A DNA stretch of 64,000 nucleotides from Proteobacteria bacterium SG_bin4 (GCA_002083395.1 LWDH01000016.1:32777-96776), one strand, 5' to 3'; numbered from the stretch's first letter, positions 1-8,967 are shown. Notes: generated from the sequence alone by a model not told the origin. Program-made: numbers and translations.

Positions 1-414
1 GGAAGCCAGGCCCTGGTGAATACTTATGGTGAGGTGTTCCGGGTGAGCGCTGATATGGATTTGCCGGTTTTTACAGGTCCCAATGAAGCAAGTGCGCAGG
101 AGGTTACGCGGCAATATCAGCGCTTTAATCAAATATTAGCGCCGTTGCAGCAAAAAATTTCCGAACTGAGCCTTACACCTCGCTATGCTTGGCGCATTCA
201 ATTAGATACCGGAACAATCTTGGAACTGGGCCGGAATGAAACTGAGGAACGACTGACCCGCTATGTTTCAGTATTCAATCACAGCATCGCTTGGTTAAAT
301 CAACAAGAGCCATTGGCCTATGTCGATTTGCGTTATCCAAACGGTTTTGCGATTCGTATGCCGGATACGGCACCGCACGCACCTCGTAAATCTGGTACGA
401 GGAGAGAGACGTGA
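1..414 (+). CDS. ftsQ: Cell division protein FtsQ, C-terminal part (5' end outside window)
   Basis: The reading frame is open from base 1, so the gene enters from the left; about 137 C-terminal residues are present. FtsQ is a bitopic inner-membrane divisome protein whose periplasmic beta domain recruits FtsB/FtsL. The visible part carries the typical C-terminal pattern: a YGEVF segment, 'LPVFTGP', 'RYAWRIQLDTG', and a closing 'YVDLRYPNGFAIR' strand. It lies 20 nt upstream of ftsA and is followed by ftsZ, the normal end of the dcw cluster. Identity rests on these motifs plus context. The POTRA and transmembrane parts are not in the window. Confidence 0.87.
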   Translation, partial: GSQALVNTYGEVFRVSADMDLPVFTGPNEASAQEVTRQYQRFNQILAPLQQKISELSLTPRYAWRIQLDTGTILELGRNETEERLTRYVSVFNHSIAWLNQQEPLAYVDLRYPNGFAIRMPDTAPHAPRKSGTRRET

Positions 415-434
415 GACCAGGGAGATGGGACTAG

Positions 435-1673
435 ATGAATAAGGCTAGAGAAAATAGGAACTTGATTGTTGGGCTGGATATCGGCACATCAAAAATTGTC
501 GCCATTGTCGCGGAAGTTATACCGGAAGGCGGTTTTGAAGTGATCGGTTTGGGCAGCCATCCGTCACGCGGATTAAAAAAAGGCGTTGTAGCCAATATTG
601 AAACCACCGTGAATGCCATCCAGCGAGCGCTGGAAGAAGCGGAATTGATGGCGGATTGCAAGATTCAGGAGGTGTATACCGGGATAGCCGGCAGTCATAT
701 CAGAGGATTTAACTCAAATGGCATGGTGCCTATCAAGGACAAGGAAGTTACCGAGAAAGACGTTGAACGGGTCATGGAAGCGGCGAAGGCCGTGAATATA
801 CCCGCCGATCAGCAAATATTGCATGTACTGAATCAGGAATTCATCATTGATGGCCAGGAAGATGTGCGCGAACCGGTAGGAATGAGCGGCATCCGGCTGG
901 AAGTGAAAGTGCATATTGTCACCGGCGCTGTTTCTGCGGCGCAAAACATCGTTAAATGCGTTCATCGTTGCGGCCTGGAGGTGCGCGACCTGATCCTGCA
1001 ACCGCTCGCGTCCGCGATGGCGGTGTTATCCGATGATGAGAAAGATTTGGGCGTTTGCTTGGTGGATATCGGTGGCGGCACGACTGATATCGCGGTGTTT
1101 ACACATGGCGCCATAAGGCATACGGCGGTGATTCCAATTGCAGGCGATCAGATTACCAATGACATCGCGATGGCGTTACGCACCCCTACAAAAAGTGCAG
1201 AAGATATCAAATGCCACTATGGCTGTGCGCTCAGGAGCCTCGCCGATACGCACGAGATGGTCGAAGTTCCGGATGTCGGTAATCGCGGATCCCGCCAACT
1301 CTCAAAGCAAACTTTGGCGGAAGTCATCGAACCACGGGCGGAAGAGCTGTATTGCATGGTGCAAGCTGAATTGCGCCGGAGCGGATTTGAAGAACTGTTA
1401 TCTTCCGGGATCGTGATTACCGGAGGATCCGCTTCGCTACGCGGTATGGTGGAATTGGGCGAAGAGATCTTTCATATGCCGGTAAGGTTGGGTTTACCCA
1501 ATTATCATGGCAACCTGAAGGAGGTGATCCACACCCCGCGTTATTCAACAGGAATCGGGCTAATTTTAGCGGGGATCGAACAGTTGCAGCATCAACATGG
1601 TTCAAGATTGCAAGGAGGTTCTGCGAAGCAGATTTTTTCCAGGATGAAAGGGTGGTTCCAAAGAAATTTTTAG
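435..1673 (+). CDS. ftsA: Cell division protein FtsA
   Basis: Actin-like ATPase of 412 residues that tethers FtsZ to the inner membrane and recruits later divisome proteins. The N-terminal phosphate-1 motif 'VGLDIGTSKI' is at about residues 13-22, and a phosphate-2 type motif 'LVDIGGGTTDIAVF' lies in the middle. The C-terminus 'FSRMKGWFQRNF' is an amphipathic helix of the kind that acts as the membrane-targeting sequence. The length is usual for the family. The ATG at 435 is preceded by a GGGAGATGGGA purine stretch. It lies between ftsQ and ftsZ on the same strand, presumably co-transcribed with them. Confidence 0.97.
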   Translation: MNKARENRNLIVGLDIGTSKIVAIVAEVIPEGGFEVIGLGSHPSRGLKKGVVANIETTVNAIQRALEEAELMADCKIQEVYTGIAGSHIRGFNSNGMVPIKDKEVTEKDVERVMEAAKAVNIPADQQILHVLNQEFIIDGQEDVREPVGMSGIRLEVKVHIVTGAVSAAQNIVKCVHRCGLEVRDLILQPLASAMAVLSDDEKDLGVCLVDIGGGTTDIAVFTHGAIRHTAVIPIAGDQITNDIAMALRTPTKSAEDIKCHYGCALRSLADTHEMVEVPDVGNRGSRQLSKQTLAEVIEPRAEELYCMVQAELRRSGFEELLSSGIVITGGSASLRGMVELGEEIFHMPVRLGLPNYHGNLKEVIHTPRYSTGIGLILAGIEQLQHQHGSRLQGGSAKQIFSRMKGWFQRNF

Positions 1674-1750
1674 AGGGAAAGTTACGGGTATTAACGGGTA
1701 GGGTTTGTAATCAAGCGGCTTTAATTTCAATGTACTAAAGGAGAAACAAT

Positions 1751-2908
1751 ATGTTCGAAATCATGAATAACGAAACTCAAGAAGCAGTCATCAAGGTTGT
1801 CGGCGTTGGTGGATGCGGCAGCAATGCTGTGGATCATATGATTCAGAACGGCATGCAAGGCGTTGAGTTTATCAGCATGAATACTGATGCCCAAGCATTG
1901 AAAAGTAATAAAGCGCCAACGGTACTGCAATTAGGCACAGGCATTACCAAAGGGTTAGGTGCGGGAGCCAACCCGGAAATTGGACGCGAAGCCGCGTTGG
2001 AAGATCGTGATCGCATTGCCGAATTGATTCAAGGCGCTGATATGCTTTTCATTACCGCTGGCATGGGCGGTGGCACTGGCACCGGAGCCGCGCCGGTTGT
2101 TGCGCAAGTGGCCAGGGAAATGGGCATATTGACCGTTGCCGTTGTGAGCAAGCCGTTTGCATTTGAAGGAAAACGCTTGATAGCCGCCAAGGCAGGCATG
2201 GAAGCGCTGGCGCAACATGTCGATTCGCTGATTGTGATTCCTAACGACAAACTGATGATGGTTTTAGGCAATGATATTTCGATGCTCGACGCTTTCAAGG
2301 CGGCCAACGATGTGCTGTATGGTGCGGTAGCGGGTATTGCGGAAGTGATTAATTGTCCGGGCTTGGTGAATGTGGATTTTGCCGATGTTAAAACGGTGAT
2401 GTCTGAGATGGGTATGGCCATGATGGGTTCTGCGGTTGCAGTGGGCGTGGATCGTGCGCGTGTTGCAGCGGAGCGTGCTGTTTCAAGCCCATTGCTGGAA
2501 GATATATCCTTGACCGGCGCACGCGGCATCTTAGTAAACATCACTGCGAGCCAGTCACTCAAAATGCGTGAAGTTCATGAAGTGATGAACACCATTAAAG
2601 ATCTTTCCGCCGAGGATGCGACGATTATTGTCGGAACGGTTATCGATGAGGATATGGCCGATAATCTGCGCGTAACTTTGGTAGCTACGGGACTGGGCAG
2701 CGTTGCAAGCCAGAGCCAAGGTCAAAGTTCTCCATTGACGGTTGTGCATACGCGTACTGGAACCGATGACCGGGATTCAATTTTCTCCGCGGAAGAACCC
2801 GCGGTCATGAGAACAGGCCGGAGAAGCAATGCCACCGTCGCGGCGATGCGTCAGTCAGGTGTCGATCCAATGGATATTCCGGCTTTTTTAAGAAGACAAG
2901 CTGATTAA
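1751..2908 (+). CDS. ftsZ: Cell division protein FtsZ
   Basis: Tubulin-like GTPase (385 residues) that polymerises into the cytokinetic Z ring. The tubulin signature 'GGGTGTGAAPVV' is present, preceded by the GTP-binding 'VGVGGCGSNAVDHM' near the N-terminus. The C-terminal conserved peptide 'DIPAFLRRQAD' is the docking site for FtsA/ZipA. A strong AAAGGAG Shine-Dalgarno lies just before the ATG at 1751; a second in-frame ATG at 1763 is possible. The 77-nt gap after ftsA may hold its own promoter. The next gene is not lpxC, which commonly follows ftsZ in proteobacteria. Confidence 0.98.
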   Translation: MFEIMNNETQEAVIKVVGVGGCGSNAVDHMIQNGMQGVEFISMNTDAQALKSNKAPTVLQLGTGITKGLGAGANPEIGREAALEDRDRIAELIQGADMLFITAGMGGGTGTGAAPVVAQVAREMGILTVAVVSKPFAFEGKRLIAAKAGMEALAQHVDSLIVIPNDKLMMVLGNDISMLDAFKAANDVLYGAVAGIAEVINCPGLVNVDFADVKTVMSEMGMAMMGSAVAVGVDRARVAAERAVSSPLLEDISLTGARGILVNITASQSLKMREVHEVMNTIKDLSAEDATIIVGTVIDEDMADNLRVTLVATGLGSVASQSQGQSSPLTVVHTRTGTDDRDSIFSAEEPAVMRTGRRSNATVAAMRQSGVDPMDIPAFLRRQAD

Positions 2909-2927
2909 TTAGAATGAATAGGATATT

Positions 2928-2957
2928 AACCCTGCCACGGTTATTTGGCAGGGTTTG
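2928..2957 (+). terminator. Probable terminator hairpin after ftsZ
   Basis: A perfect 10-bp stem, AACCCTGCCA (2928-2937) with TGGCAGGGTT (2946-2955), encloses an 8-nt loop 20 nt after the ftsZ stop. Only a short T run follows, so termination may be weak. Confidence 0.6.
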
Positions 2958-3137
2958 AACAGTATCTATCTGTTTGAATATAAGAGTTATTGAGGTGAGT
3001 TGCTAAATTAATTGTTGTGGCATCCGTTATCACCCCGACTTGCGCACATATAAACATGTGTGTAAGTATTTTTTAATATACAAAACTGAAGTGCGTAATT
3101 CCGTTCATCAGTATTTGTTTTTGATAAAGGAGATGCC

Positions 3138-3428
3138 ATGAAGAAATTATTAATTTTTGTAACTCTGCTATTCCTGTTCTCTGGTACAGCGTTCGCAGCG
3201 GTCAATCTTAATACGGCTACGCAAGCGGAACTGGAAACCTTGCAAGGGATCGGTCCTGCTAAAGCAAAAGCAATCGTTGAGTATCGCGAGAAAAATGGCG
3301 CTTTTACTTCGGTAGATGATTTAGCCAAGGTAGCCGGTGTAGGGCCTGGCATTATCAAGCAAATACGCGATGCGGTAACGGTTACAGTTACAACGGAACA
3401 AAGCGCAGAGGCTCCTGAGAAGAAGTAG
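3138..3428 (+). CDS. ComEA-like helix-hairpin-helix DNA-binding protein
   Basis: A 96-residue exported protein. An N-terminal signal peptide (about residues 1-20, ending near 'GTAFA-AVNLN') is followed directly by the ComEA core: 'VNLNTATQAELETLQGIGPAKAKAIVEYR' in outline, then a second HhH around 'VAGVGPGIIKQIRDAV'. ComEA-type proteins bind double-stranded DNA in the periplasm during transformation; very short versions like this are common in betaproteobacteria and their role is less certain. The start at 3138 has an AAAGGAG Shine-Dalgarno. The gene is monocistronic, closed by a strong terminator. Confidence 0.85.
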   Translation: MKKLLIFVTLLFLFSGTAFAAVNLNTATQAELETLQGIGPAKAKAIVEYREKNGAFTSVDDLAKVAGVGPGIIKQIRDAVTVTVTTEQSAEAPEKK

Positions 3429-3450
3429 CGGTTTAGATATCACAAATCAA

Positions 3451-3487
3451 AAACCCCCTCTGGCAATGTTCAGAGGGGGTTTTTTTA
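3451..3487 (+). terminator. Rho-independent terminator
   Basis: Perfect 12-bp stem AAACCCCCTCTG (3451-3462) / CAGAGGGGGTTT (3471-3482) with an 8-nt loop, followed by a T run. It ends the comEA-like transcript. Confidence 0.92.
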
Positions 3488-3555
3488 TTGGGGAAAAAAT
3501 GGAGCACTTTGGCAATCCGGGAAAGTTTCTTAAATATTAGTGAGCCCCGACACAC

Positions 3556-4446
3556 ATGCATAAAACGATTGAGAATTTTGTTGGAAATACTCCTTTAGTC
3601 AGGCTGAAACATCTTCCTGGAACAACCAGTAACGTAGTGCTTGCGAAGCTTGAAGGAAACAATCCCGCTGGTTCGGTGAAAGACAGACCGGCACTGTCGA
3701 TGGTCTTGCATGCGCAGCAGCGTGGTGAAATAAGGCCGGGTGATACCTTAATCGAAGCGACCAGTGGGAATACCGGCATTGCATTGGCAATGGCAGCGGC
3801 AATGATGGGTTATCGAATGGTGCTTGTCATGCCGGAGAATCTTAGTATCGAGAGACGGCAATCGATGAGCGCCTATGGCGCCAAAATCGTTTTGACGCCA
3901 AAGTCCGGAGGGATGGAGCAAGCCCGCGATGTCGCGGAAAAAATGCGCAATGAAGGACAAGGATATATTCTTGATCAATTTGCCAATCCGGATAATCCCC
4001 TGGCGCATTATCAAGGCACGGCCCCTGAAATTTGGCGGGATACCAATGGCACGATTACGCATTTCGTAAGTAGCATGGGAACGACCGGCACCATCATGGG
4101 GTGCTCCAGGTTTTTCAAAGAACAATCAAGGCAAGTGAAAGTGATTGGCGTGCAGCCGGAAGAAGGCGCGCAGATTCCGGGAATTCGGAAATGGTCTCCG
4201 GCGTATTTGCCGAAAATTTTCGATGCGGCTCGTGTGGATGAAATGATTTATGTATCGCAACCGGAAGCGGAAGAAATGACACGGCGTCTGGCACGGGTAG
4301 AAGGGATTTTTGCAGGCATATCATCAGGTGGGGCGCTGGCTGCCGCACTAAGATTATCCGCAAAAGTGGAAAATGCAGTCATTGTCTTTATTGTCTGCGA
4401 TCGCGGCGACCGCTATTTGTCCACCAATGTTTTTGCATCGGAGTAA
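3556..4446 (+). CDS. cysM: Cysteine synthase B (O-acetylserine sulfhydrylase, CysM)
   Basis: PLP-dependent enzyme (296 residues) that makes cysteine or S-sulfocysteine from O-acetylserine and sulfide or thiosulfate. 'GNTPLVRL' is at residues 10-17, the PLP lysine is K42 in 'AGSVKDRPA', the substrate loop 'TSGNTG' is at 69-74, and a 'GTTGTIMG' phosphate-binding loop follows. The short N-terminus ('MHKTIENFVGNTPL') and overall length fit CysM better than CysK. The ATG at 3556 gives the expected N-terminus although the Shine-Dalgarno is weak. The gene lies just upstream of the tol-pal operon. Confidence 0.92.
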   Translation: MHKTIENFVGNTPLVRLKHLPGTTSNVVLAKLEGNNPAGSVKDRPALSMVLHAQQRGEIRPGDTLIEATSGNTGIALAMAAAMMGYRMVLVMPENLSIERRQSMSAYGAKIVLTPKSGGMEQARDVAEKMRNEGQGYILDQFANPDNPLAHYQGTAPEIWRDTNGTITHFVSSMGTTGTIMGCSRFFKEQSRQVKVIGVQPEEGAQIPGIRKWSPAYLPKIFDAARVDEMIYVSQPEAEEMTRRLARVEGIFAGISSGGALAAALRLSAKVENAVIVFIVCDRGDRYLSTNVFASE

Positions 4447-4467
4447 ATCAGCCGGATAAATGCGTTT

Positions 4468-4890
4468 ATGGATAGAGCGGCAGCTAAAATTGATTTTTCA
4501 TTTCCGGTACGGGTTTATTACCAAGATACCGATGCGGGTGGGGTTGTTTACCATACCTGCTATCTGAATTTCATGGAACGCGCGCGGTATGAATGGCTGC
4601 GGGCGCTCGGGTTCAATGTGAATTCGTTGACTGCGGTACACAAGGCATTATTCATGGTGCGGTCGATTGATGTTGTGTATTTCAAGCCGGCGGTGCTGGA
4701 TGACTTGTTGAATGTGACAGTGACGGCGAGTGAAATAGGTAGAAGTCGTATTACGTTATTGCAAGAAATAGTTTGCAATCATGTCAAGTTAGTGAGTGCC
4801 ACAATACATGTGGTATGTGTCGGCGCGGAAACGCTCAAGCCTGTGAGCATTCCTGCGCCATTACGTGAAAAAATTAGGAATTCCGCATGA
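4468..4890 (+). CDS. ybgC: Tol-Pal system-associated acyl-CoA thioesterase YbgC
   Basis: Hotdog-fold thioesterase of 140 residues, first gene of the tol-pal operon. The family signature 'YYQDTDAGGVVYHTCYLNF' spans residues 17-35 and includes the catalytic acidic residue of the DTDxGGVVYH motif. YbgC acts on acyl-CoA or acyl-ACP and has been linked to phospholipid metabolism, but its precise tie to Tol-Pal is unsettled. Its stop overlaps the tolQ start (ATGA), pointing to translational coupling. The start is 21 nt after cysM, so cysM may be co-transcribed. Confidence 0.93.
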   Translation: MDRAAAKIDFSFPVRVYYQDTDAGGVVYHTCYLNFMERARYEWLRALGFNVNSLTAVHKALFMVRSIDVVYFKPAVLDDLLNVTVTASEIGRSRITLLQEIVCNHVKLVSATIHVVCVGAETLKPVSIPAPLREKIRNSA

Positions 4891-5567
4891 GTACAACCGT
4901 TACGCAAGATATGTCATTTCTTCATCTGATCACCAGTGCCAGTGCGTTGGTACAACTGGTGATGCTGATTTTAGTAATGATTTCATTTTTTTCATGGTGG
5001 TATATTTTCAGAAAATTATTCGTCATTCGCAGTGAAATAAAGAAAACCGATGATTTCGAAGATATTTTCTGGCGCGGTGTCGATTTAAATGCTTTTTATC
5101 AGCGTATTACCAGTTCGCGCTATCAGTCAGGCTGTTTGGAGCGTATTTTTGCGGCCGGTTTCGGGGAATTTACCAAACACCCCAGCGGCTCGGATCTGGA
5201 AGCAGTGATGGAGAGCACGCGCAGAGCCATGCGCGCAACCTATCAACGCGAGATGGATTATCTGGAATCGCATTTATCGTTTCTCGCCACGGTGGGATCC
5301 GTAAGCCCCTACATTGGTTTGTTAGGCACCGTATGGGGAATCATGAATTCATTCCGCAGCTTGTCGAGCGTGACGCAAGCAACGATTGCCCATGTCGCTC
5401 CCGGCATTGCCGAAGCTTTGATCGCTACAGCCATGGGACTGTTTGCCGCGATTCCGGCGGTGGTTGCGTATAACCGTTACGCCAGCAGCACTGACCAATT
5501 GGCGACCCGGTTTGAAAGTTTCATGGAAGAGCTATCCAATGTATTGCAACGGCGTGCCGCCGAATAA
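4887..5567 (+). CDS. tolQ: Tol-Pal system inner-membrane proton channel subunit TolQ
   Basis: MotA/TolQ/ExbB-family protein (226 residues) that, with TolR, uses the proton-motive force to energise TolA during outer-membrane constriction. It has three membrane segments: about 13-38, then a pair near 130-155 and 170-195, the latter two in the conserved 'TVGSVSPYIGLLGTVWGIM' and 'PGIAEALIATAMGLFAAIPAV' blocks that line the proton path. It overlaps ybgC by 4 nt and precedes tolR by 18 nt. Confidence 0.95.
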   Translation: MSTTVTQDMSFLHLITSASALVQLVMLILVMISFFSWWYIFRKLFVIRSEIKKTDDFEDIFWRGVDLNAFYQRITSSRYQSGCLERIFAAGFGEFTKHPSGSDLEAVMESTRRAMRATYQREMDYLESHLSFLATVGSVSPYIGLLGTVWGIMNSFRSLSSVTQATIAHVAPGIAEALIATAMGLFAAIPAVVAYNRYASSTDQLATRFESFMEELSNVLQRRAAE

Positions 5568-5585
5568 CCGGATTGAGAGTGGATT

Positions 5586-5999
5586 ATGACACGTCGAGCC
5601 AAGCATAGATTGATGAATGAAATCAATGTAGTTCCGTACATTGACGTGATGCTGGTGTTATTGATTATTTTCATGGTGACTGCGCCCATGATCAATCATG
5701 GCCAAATTGAGTTGCCGCAGATCGGGAAATCGCTAGCGACACCGGCAGCGCCGCTGGAAGTCATCATCAAAGCGGATGGCAGTCTCACGTTACGTGACCG
5801 GGCCGTATCCGCTACGGAACAGCCAGTCGACCGGGTGCAGTTGATCAACGCGATTAAACAAAAACAAGCGCAAAATGCCGATCAGCCGGTTGTGATTGCC
5901 GCGGATAAAAACGTGCGCTACGAGGAAGTCATTAAGGTGATGGATATTCTGCAACAAAATCAGGTGTCGAAAGTGGGCTTACTGGCACAACAAAAATAA
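5586..5999 (+). CDS. tolR: Tol-Pal system protein TolR
   Basis: ExbD/TolR family, 137 residues. It has a short cytoplasmic N-terminus and one membrane helix with the essential proton-carrying aspartate (D20 in 'VPYIDVMLVLLIIFMVTAP'), then a periplasmic domain. It partners TolQ in the ion-driven motor. It lies between tolQ and tolA on the same strand with 10-20-nt gaps, as is standard for the operon. Confidence 0.94.
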   Translation: MTRRAKHRLMNEINVVPYIDVMLVLLIIFMVTAPMINHGQIELPQIGKSLATPAAPLEVIIKADGSLTLRDRAVSATEQPVDRVQLINAIKQKQAQNADQPVVIAADKNVRYEEVIKVMDILQQNQVSKVGLLAQQK

Positions 6000-6009
6000 T
6001 GAATTTGTA

Positions 6010-7071
6010 ATGAATGTGAGTGTGCAAAGGAATACCCCTCATGCAGAACCCAAATCGCTAACGGCAGGTGTGCTGGCGGGGCTGGTTCATTTATTGTTTG
6101 TCGCATTGCTGGTTTTTGGATTGCATTGGAAAGACCATCCGCCTGAAGGCATGATGGTTGAGATTTGGACGGAATTGCCTAAACCGGTACCAGAACCGGT
6201 GAAAACACAACCACCGCCCAAACAACCGGAGCCGCAGCCAACGCCACCGAAACCAGAACCGTCGAAACCGGAACCACCGAAGCCGGAACCACCAAAGCCG
6301 GAACCTCCTAAGCCTGAGCCGCCCAAACCGGAACCACCGAAGCCGGAGCCGGTTAAAGCGGAACCGCCCAAACCGGCGCCGCAGAAAGCAGCCGTGACGC
6401 CACCGGTGAAAAAACCGGATATTGCGATGAAGGAAAAGCCGGACCCGGAAGAACAGAAGAAAAATGAGCAAGAAAAGCTCAAAGAGCAGGAGCGCTTAAA
6501 AGAAATCGAGAAACAGAAAGAACTCGAAAAAAAGAAAGAATTAGATAAGCAGAAAGAACTGGAAAAACAAAAAGAACTGGCGCGACAAAAAGAGTTGGAG
6601 AAACAAAAGGAAATAGAGAAACAGCGCGAACTCGAGAAGCAAAAGGAAGCCGCGCGGCAAAAAGAGTCGCAACTCCAGAAAGAAAGAGAACAGGCTGCGC
6701 AACGTCAACGTGAGCAGGCAGCCAAAGCGCAGCGGGAAGCCGAAGCGCAACGCGCCGCACAGCAAGCTGCCGCCAGAAATCAGGTGACGAATGAGATCTC
6801 AAAATATAAGGCCATGATTCTTGCCAAGATCAGGAGCAGAATCGTTATGCCACCCGATTTGCCGGGCAATCCTGTAGTTGAGTTCAACGTGACTTTACTG
6901 CCGGGGGGGGATATTTTGGACGTGCGGCTTAGCAAGAGCAGCGGACATGCGGTTTTTGACAGTGCGGTGGAACGCGCCATTCATCTGTCGAAACCGCTGC
7001 CGATTCCGCCCGATCCGGCGTTATTTAATGAATTCCGCAATCTGAATATTACGGTGCATTACCGTGAATGA
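6010..7071 (+). CDS. tolA: Tol-Pal system protein TolA
   Basis: Periplasm-spanning link of the Tol-Pal machine, 353 residues. There is one N-terminal membrane helix (about 20-40). A Pro/Lys/Glu-rich segment (about 58-135) includes seven tandem KPEPP-type pentads. A long K/E/Q-rich helical stalk (about 142-258, many 'KQKELEK' heptads) follows, then a C-terminal TolA/TonB-like domain ('ILAKIRSRIVMP...LLPGGDILDVRLSKSSG') that contacts TolB/Pal. The Pro-rich extension before the helix is a lineage variation; E. coli TolA is Ala/Lys-rich instead. It follows tolR directly. Confidence 0.93.
   Translation: MNVSVQRNTPHAEPKSLTAGVLAGLVHLLFVALLVFGLHWKDHPPEGMMVEIWTELPKPVPEPVKTQPPPKQPEPQPTPPKPEPSKPEPPKPEPPKPEPPKPEPPKPEPPKPEPVKAEPPKPAPQKAAVTPPVKKPDIAMKEKPDPEEQKKNEQEKLKEQERLKEIEKQKELEKKKELDKQKELEKQKELARQKELEKQKEIEKQRELEKQKEAARQKESQLQKEREQAAQRQREQAAKAQREAEAQRAAQQAAARNQVTNEISKYKAMILAKIRSRIVMPPDLPGNPVVEFNVTLLPGGDILDVRLSKSSGHAVFDSAVERAIHLSKPLPIPPDPALFNEFRNLNITVHYRE
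6250..6354 (+). repeat. Tandem 15-bp repeat encoding KPEPP pentads in tolA
   Basis: Residues 81-115 of TolA are seven consecutive pentads (KPEPS, five KPEPP, KPEPV), encoded by near-identical 15-bp units such as AAACCGGAACCACCG. Such coding repeats change copy number readily by slippage and would alter the length of a rigid poly-proline-like spacer. Confidence 0.8.
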
Positions 7072-7119
7072 TTGTTATAATCCATTGGTAATTTTCGCAT
7101 TATTAATTAGTTAATCACT

Positions 7120-8418
7120 ATGTCAAACTATTGTTTCAAATCACATCGTGGCATCTGGATTGTTTTTTTCTGGCTGTTTTCACTGCCGTCTTTCGCGCAA
7201 CTGAACATCGAGATTTTCGGTGGCGGGGCTTCGCGGATTCCGATCGCGATTGTGCCTTTTGCCGATGAAAACGCACTGCCGCAAAACCTTACGCCGGTGA
7301 TTAGCGCCGACTTGCAGCGCACCGGCTTGTTCCGGTTGATCGATCCAGCCGGATCGTCGCCTCATGCGCCGGTGGAAGTGGTTTATTCCGATTGGGCCGA
7401 TCGTGGCGCCAACGCCTTGGTTATCGGGCGAGTGACGCAGCTGTCTTCCGGGCAAGTGGAAATTCAGTTCCGTGTGATGGATGTCGCCAAGAAAGCGCAA
7501 CTGACCGGTCTGGCGCTTACCGTGCCGGTCACGCAATTGCGCGCGGCGGCGCATCGTATCGCGGATGTCATTTATGAAGCGCTAACCGGTGATGTCGGGG
7601 TATTCAGCACCCGCATCGCGTATGTGTTGAAGCGCGGCGAGCGGTACGCATTGCAGGTTGCCGATTCGGATGGTTATAACGCGCAATCGATCATCGAATA
7701 CACGGAGCCTATTATCTCTCCGGCTTGGTCGCCTGATGGAAATCAGCTCGCGTATGTTTCCTTTGAGAACAAAAAGCCGGTCGTTTATGTGCAAACACTG
7801 GCGACGCGCGAGCGCAGAGCGGTAGCCAGTTTCAAAGGCAGTAACAGCGCACCGGCGTGGTCGCCGGATGGCAAAAAGCTGGCTGTGGTGCTGACTAATC
7901 AAGGCGGTTCGCAAATCTTTCTGGTCAATGTGGACGGCAGCGGTCTGCAGCGATTGAGCAGAAGTTCCGGAATCGATACCGAGCCGAATTTCTCGCCGGA
8001 TGGACGGTACATTTTATTCACCTCCGATCGCGGCGGCAGTCCGCAAGTTTATCGCATGGCGGTGGGGAGTTCGGAGTCCGGCAATGCCGAGCGGATGACG
8101 TTTGAAGGCAGTTACAATGTCAGTCCGGACTATAGCCAGGATGGCAAAAGCTTTACGTTTATTCACCGGCATAACAATCAATTTAATGTAGCGGTTCAGG
8201 AGATTGGTTCCCGTCAGGTTCAGATACTGACTAACTCCCGGTTTGATGAATCGCCCAGCTTTGCGCCGAACGGCAAGATGATTCTGTATGCGACCGAGAT
8301 AAACGGGCATGGTATATTATCGGCGGTTTCCAGAGACGGACAAACCAGGCAGCATCTCACTGTTCAAACGGGCGATATCCGCGAACCGGCTTGGGGTCCT
8401 CTACCGAAGTGGAAGTAA
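7120..8418 (+). CDS. tolB: Tol-Pal system beta-propeller protein TolB
   Basis: Periplasmic TolB, 432 residues. The signal peptide probably ends at 'LPSFA-QLNIE'. An N-terminal alpha/beta domain ('IPIAIVPFADENALP...ISADLQRTGLF') is followed by a six-bladed propeller with repeated 'SPAWSPDG', 'APAWSPDGKKLA' and 'EPNFSPDGRYI' motifs. TolB shuttles between Pal and TolA and links outer-membrane invagination to the divisome. It lies between tolA and pal, where it always occurs. Confidence 0.96.
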   Translation: MSNYCFKSHRGIWIVFFWLFSLPSFAQLNIEIFGGGASRIPIAIVPFADENALPQNLTPVISADLQRTGLFRLIDPAGSSPHAPVEVVYSDWADRGANALVIGRVTQLSSGQVEIQFRVMDVAKKAQLTGLALTVPVTQLRAAAHRIADVIYEALTGDVGVFSTRIAYVLKRGERYALQVADSDGYNAQSIIEYTEPIISPAWSPDGNQLAYVSFENKKPVVYVQTLATRERRAVASFKGSNSAPAWSPDGKKLAVVLTNQGGSQIFLVNVDGSGLQRLSRSSGIDTEPNFSPDGRYILFTSDRGGSPQVYRMAVGSSESGNAERMTFEGSYNVSPDYSQDGKSFTFIHRHNNQFNVAVQEIGSRQVQILTNSRFDESPSFAPNGKMILYATEINGHGILSAVSRDGQTRQHLTVQTGDIREPAWGPLPKWK

Positions 8419-8445
8419 TGTTTTATTAATCAATAGGAGAATTAA

Positions 8446-8967
8446 ATGAAAAAAATATTGGGAATGACACTGATTGTGCTGTTAGCGGGATGTGCCAGCC
8501 AAACAACTCAGCCGGATGAAGAATTAAACGCGGGTTCCGGGTATGGTGACGGGATGGGCGGTAGCGATTTGATGGGATCGGGATCCGGCAGACCCGGCTA
8601 CTTCAGCCAACTGAATGATCCCAACAGCATTTTGTATCAACGCAGTGTTTATTATGACTATGACAGCTATACCGTTAAAAGTGAATACCGCGAACTGGTG
8701 CTGTCGCATGCCAGATTTCTGCGCGACAATCCCGATGCCAGCGTCATCCTGCAAGGCAATACCGACGACCGTGGCAGCCGCGAATACAACCTCGCATTGG
8801 GTCAACGCCGCGCCGATAGCGTCAGAAACATGATGACATTGGCGGGTGCCCGGGATTCCCAAATCGAAGCCGTCAGCCTTGGTGAAGAAAAACCGCGCGC
8901 TTTGGGTCATGGCGAATCGGCATGGAGTCAGAACCGCCGCACCGATATTCTATACCGGGGTGAATAA
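8446..8967 (+). CDS. pal: Peptidoglycan-associated lipoprotein Pal
   Basis: Outer-membrane lipoprotein (173 residues). A type II signal peptide with lipobox 'LLAGC' predicts lipidation of C16. The C-terminal OmpA-like domain binds meso-diaminopimelate of peptidoglycan: 'YYDYDSYTVK', 'QGNTDDRGSREYNLALGQRR' and the closing 'NRRTDILY'. A TAGGAGA Shine-Dalgarno precedes the ATG. The stop codon shares one base with the start of cpoB (TAATG). Confidence 0.96.
   Translation: MKKILGMTLIVLLAGCASQTTQPDEELNAGSGYGDGMGGSDLMGSGSGRPGYFSQLNDPNSILYQRSVYYDYDSYTVKSEYRELVLSHARFLRDNPDASVILQGNTDDRGSREYNLALGQRRADSVRNMMTLAGARDSQIEAVSLGEEKPRALGHGESAWSQNRRTDILYRGE

Noticed and set aside
2029..2562. 177-codon minus-strand frame
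   Set aside because: Shadow of ftsZ.
6087..6482. Minus-strand Gly/Ser- and Arg-rich frames
   Set aside because: Shadows of the tolA pentad repeats; repeats are open in several frames.
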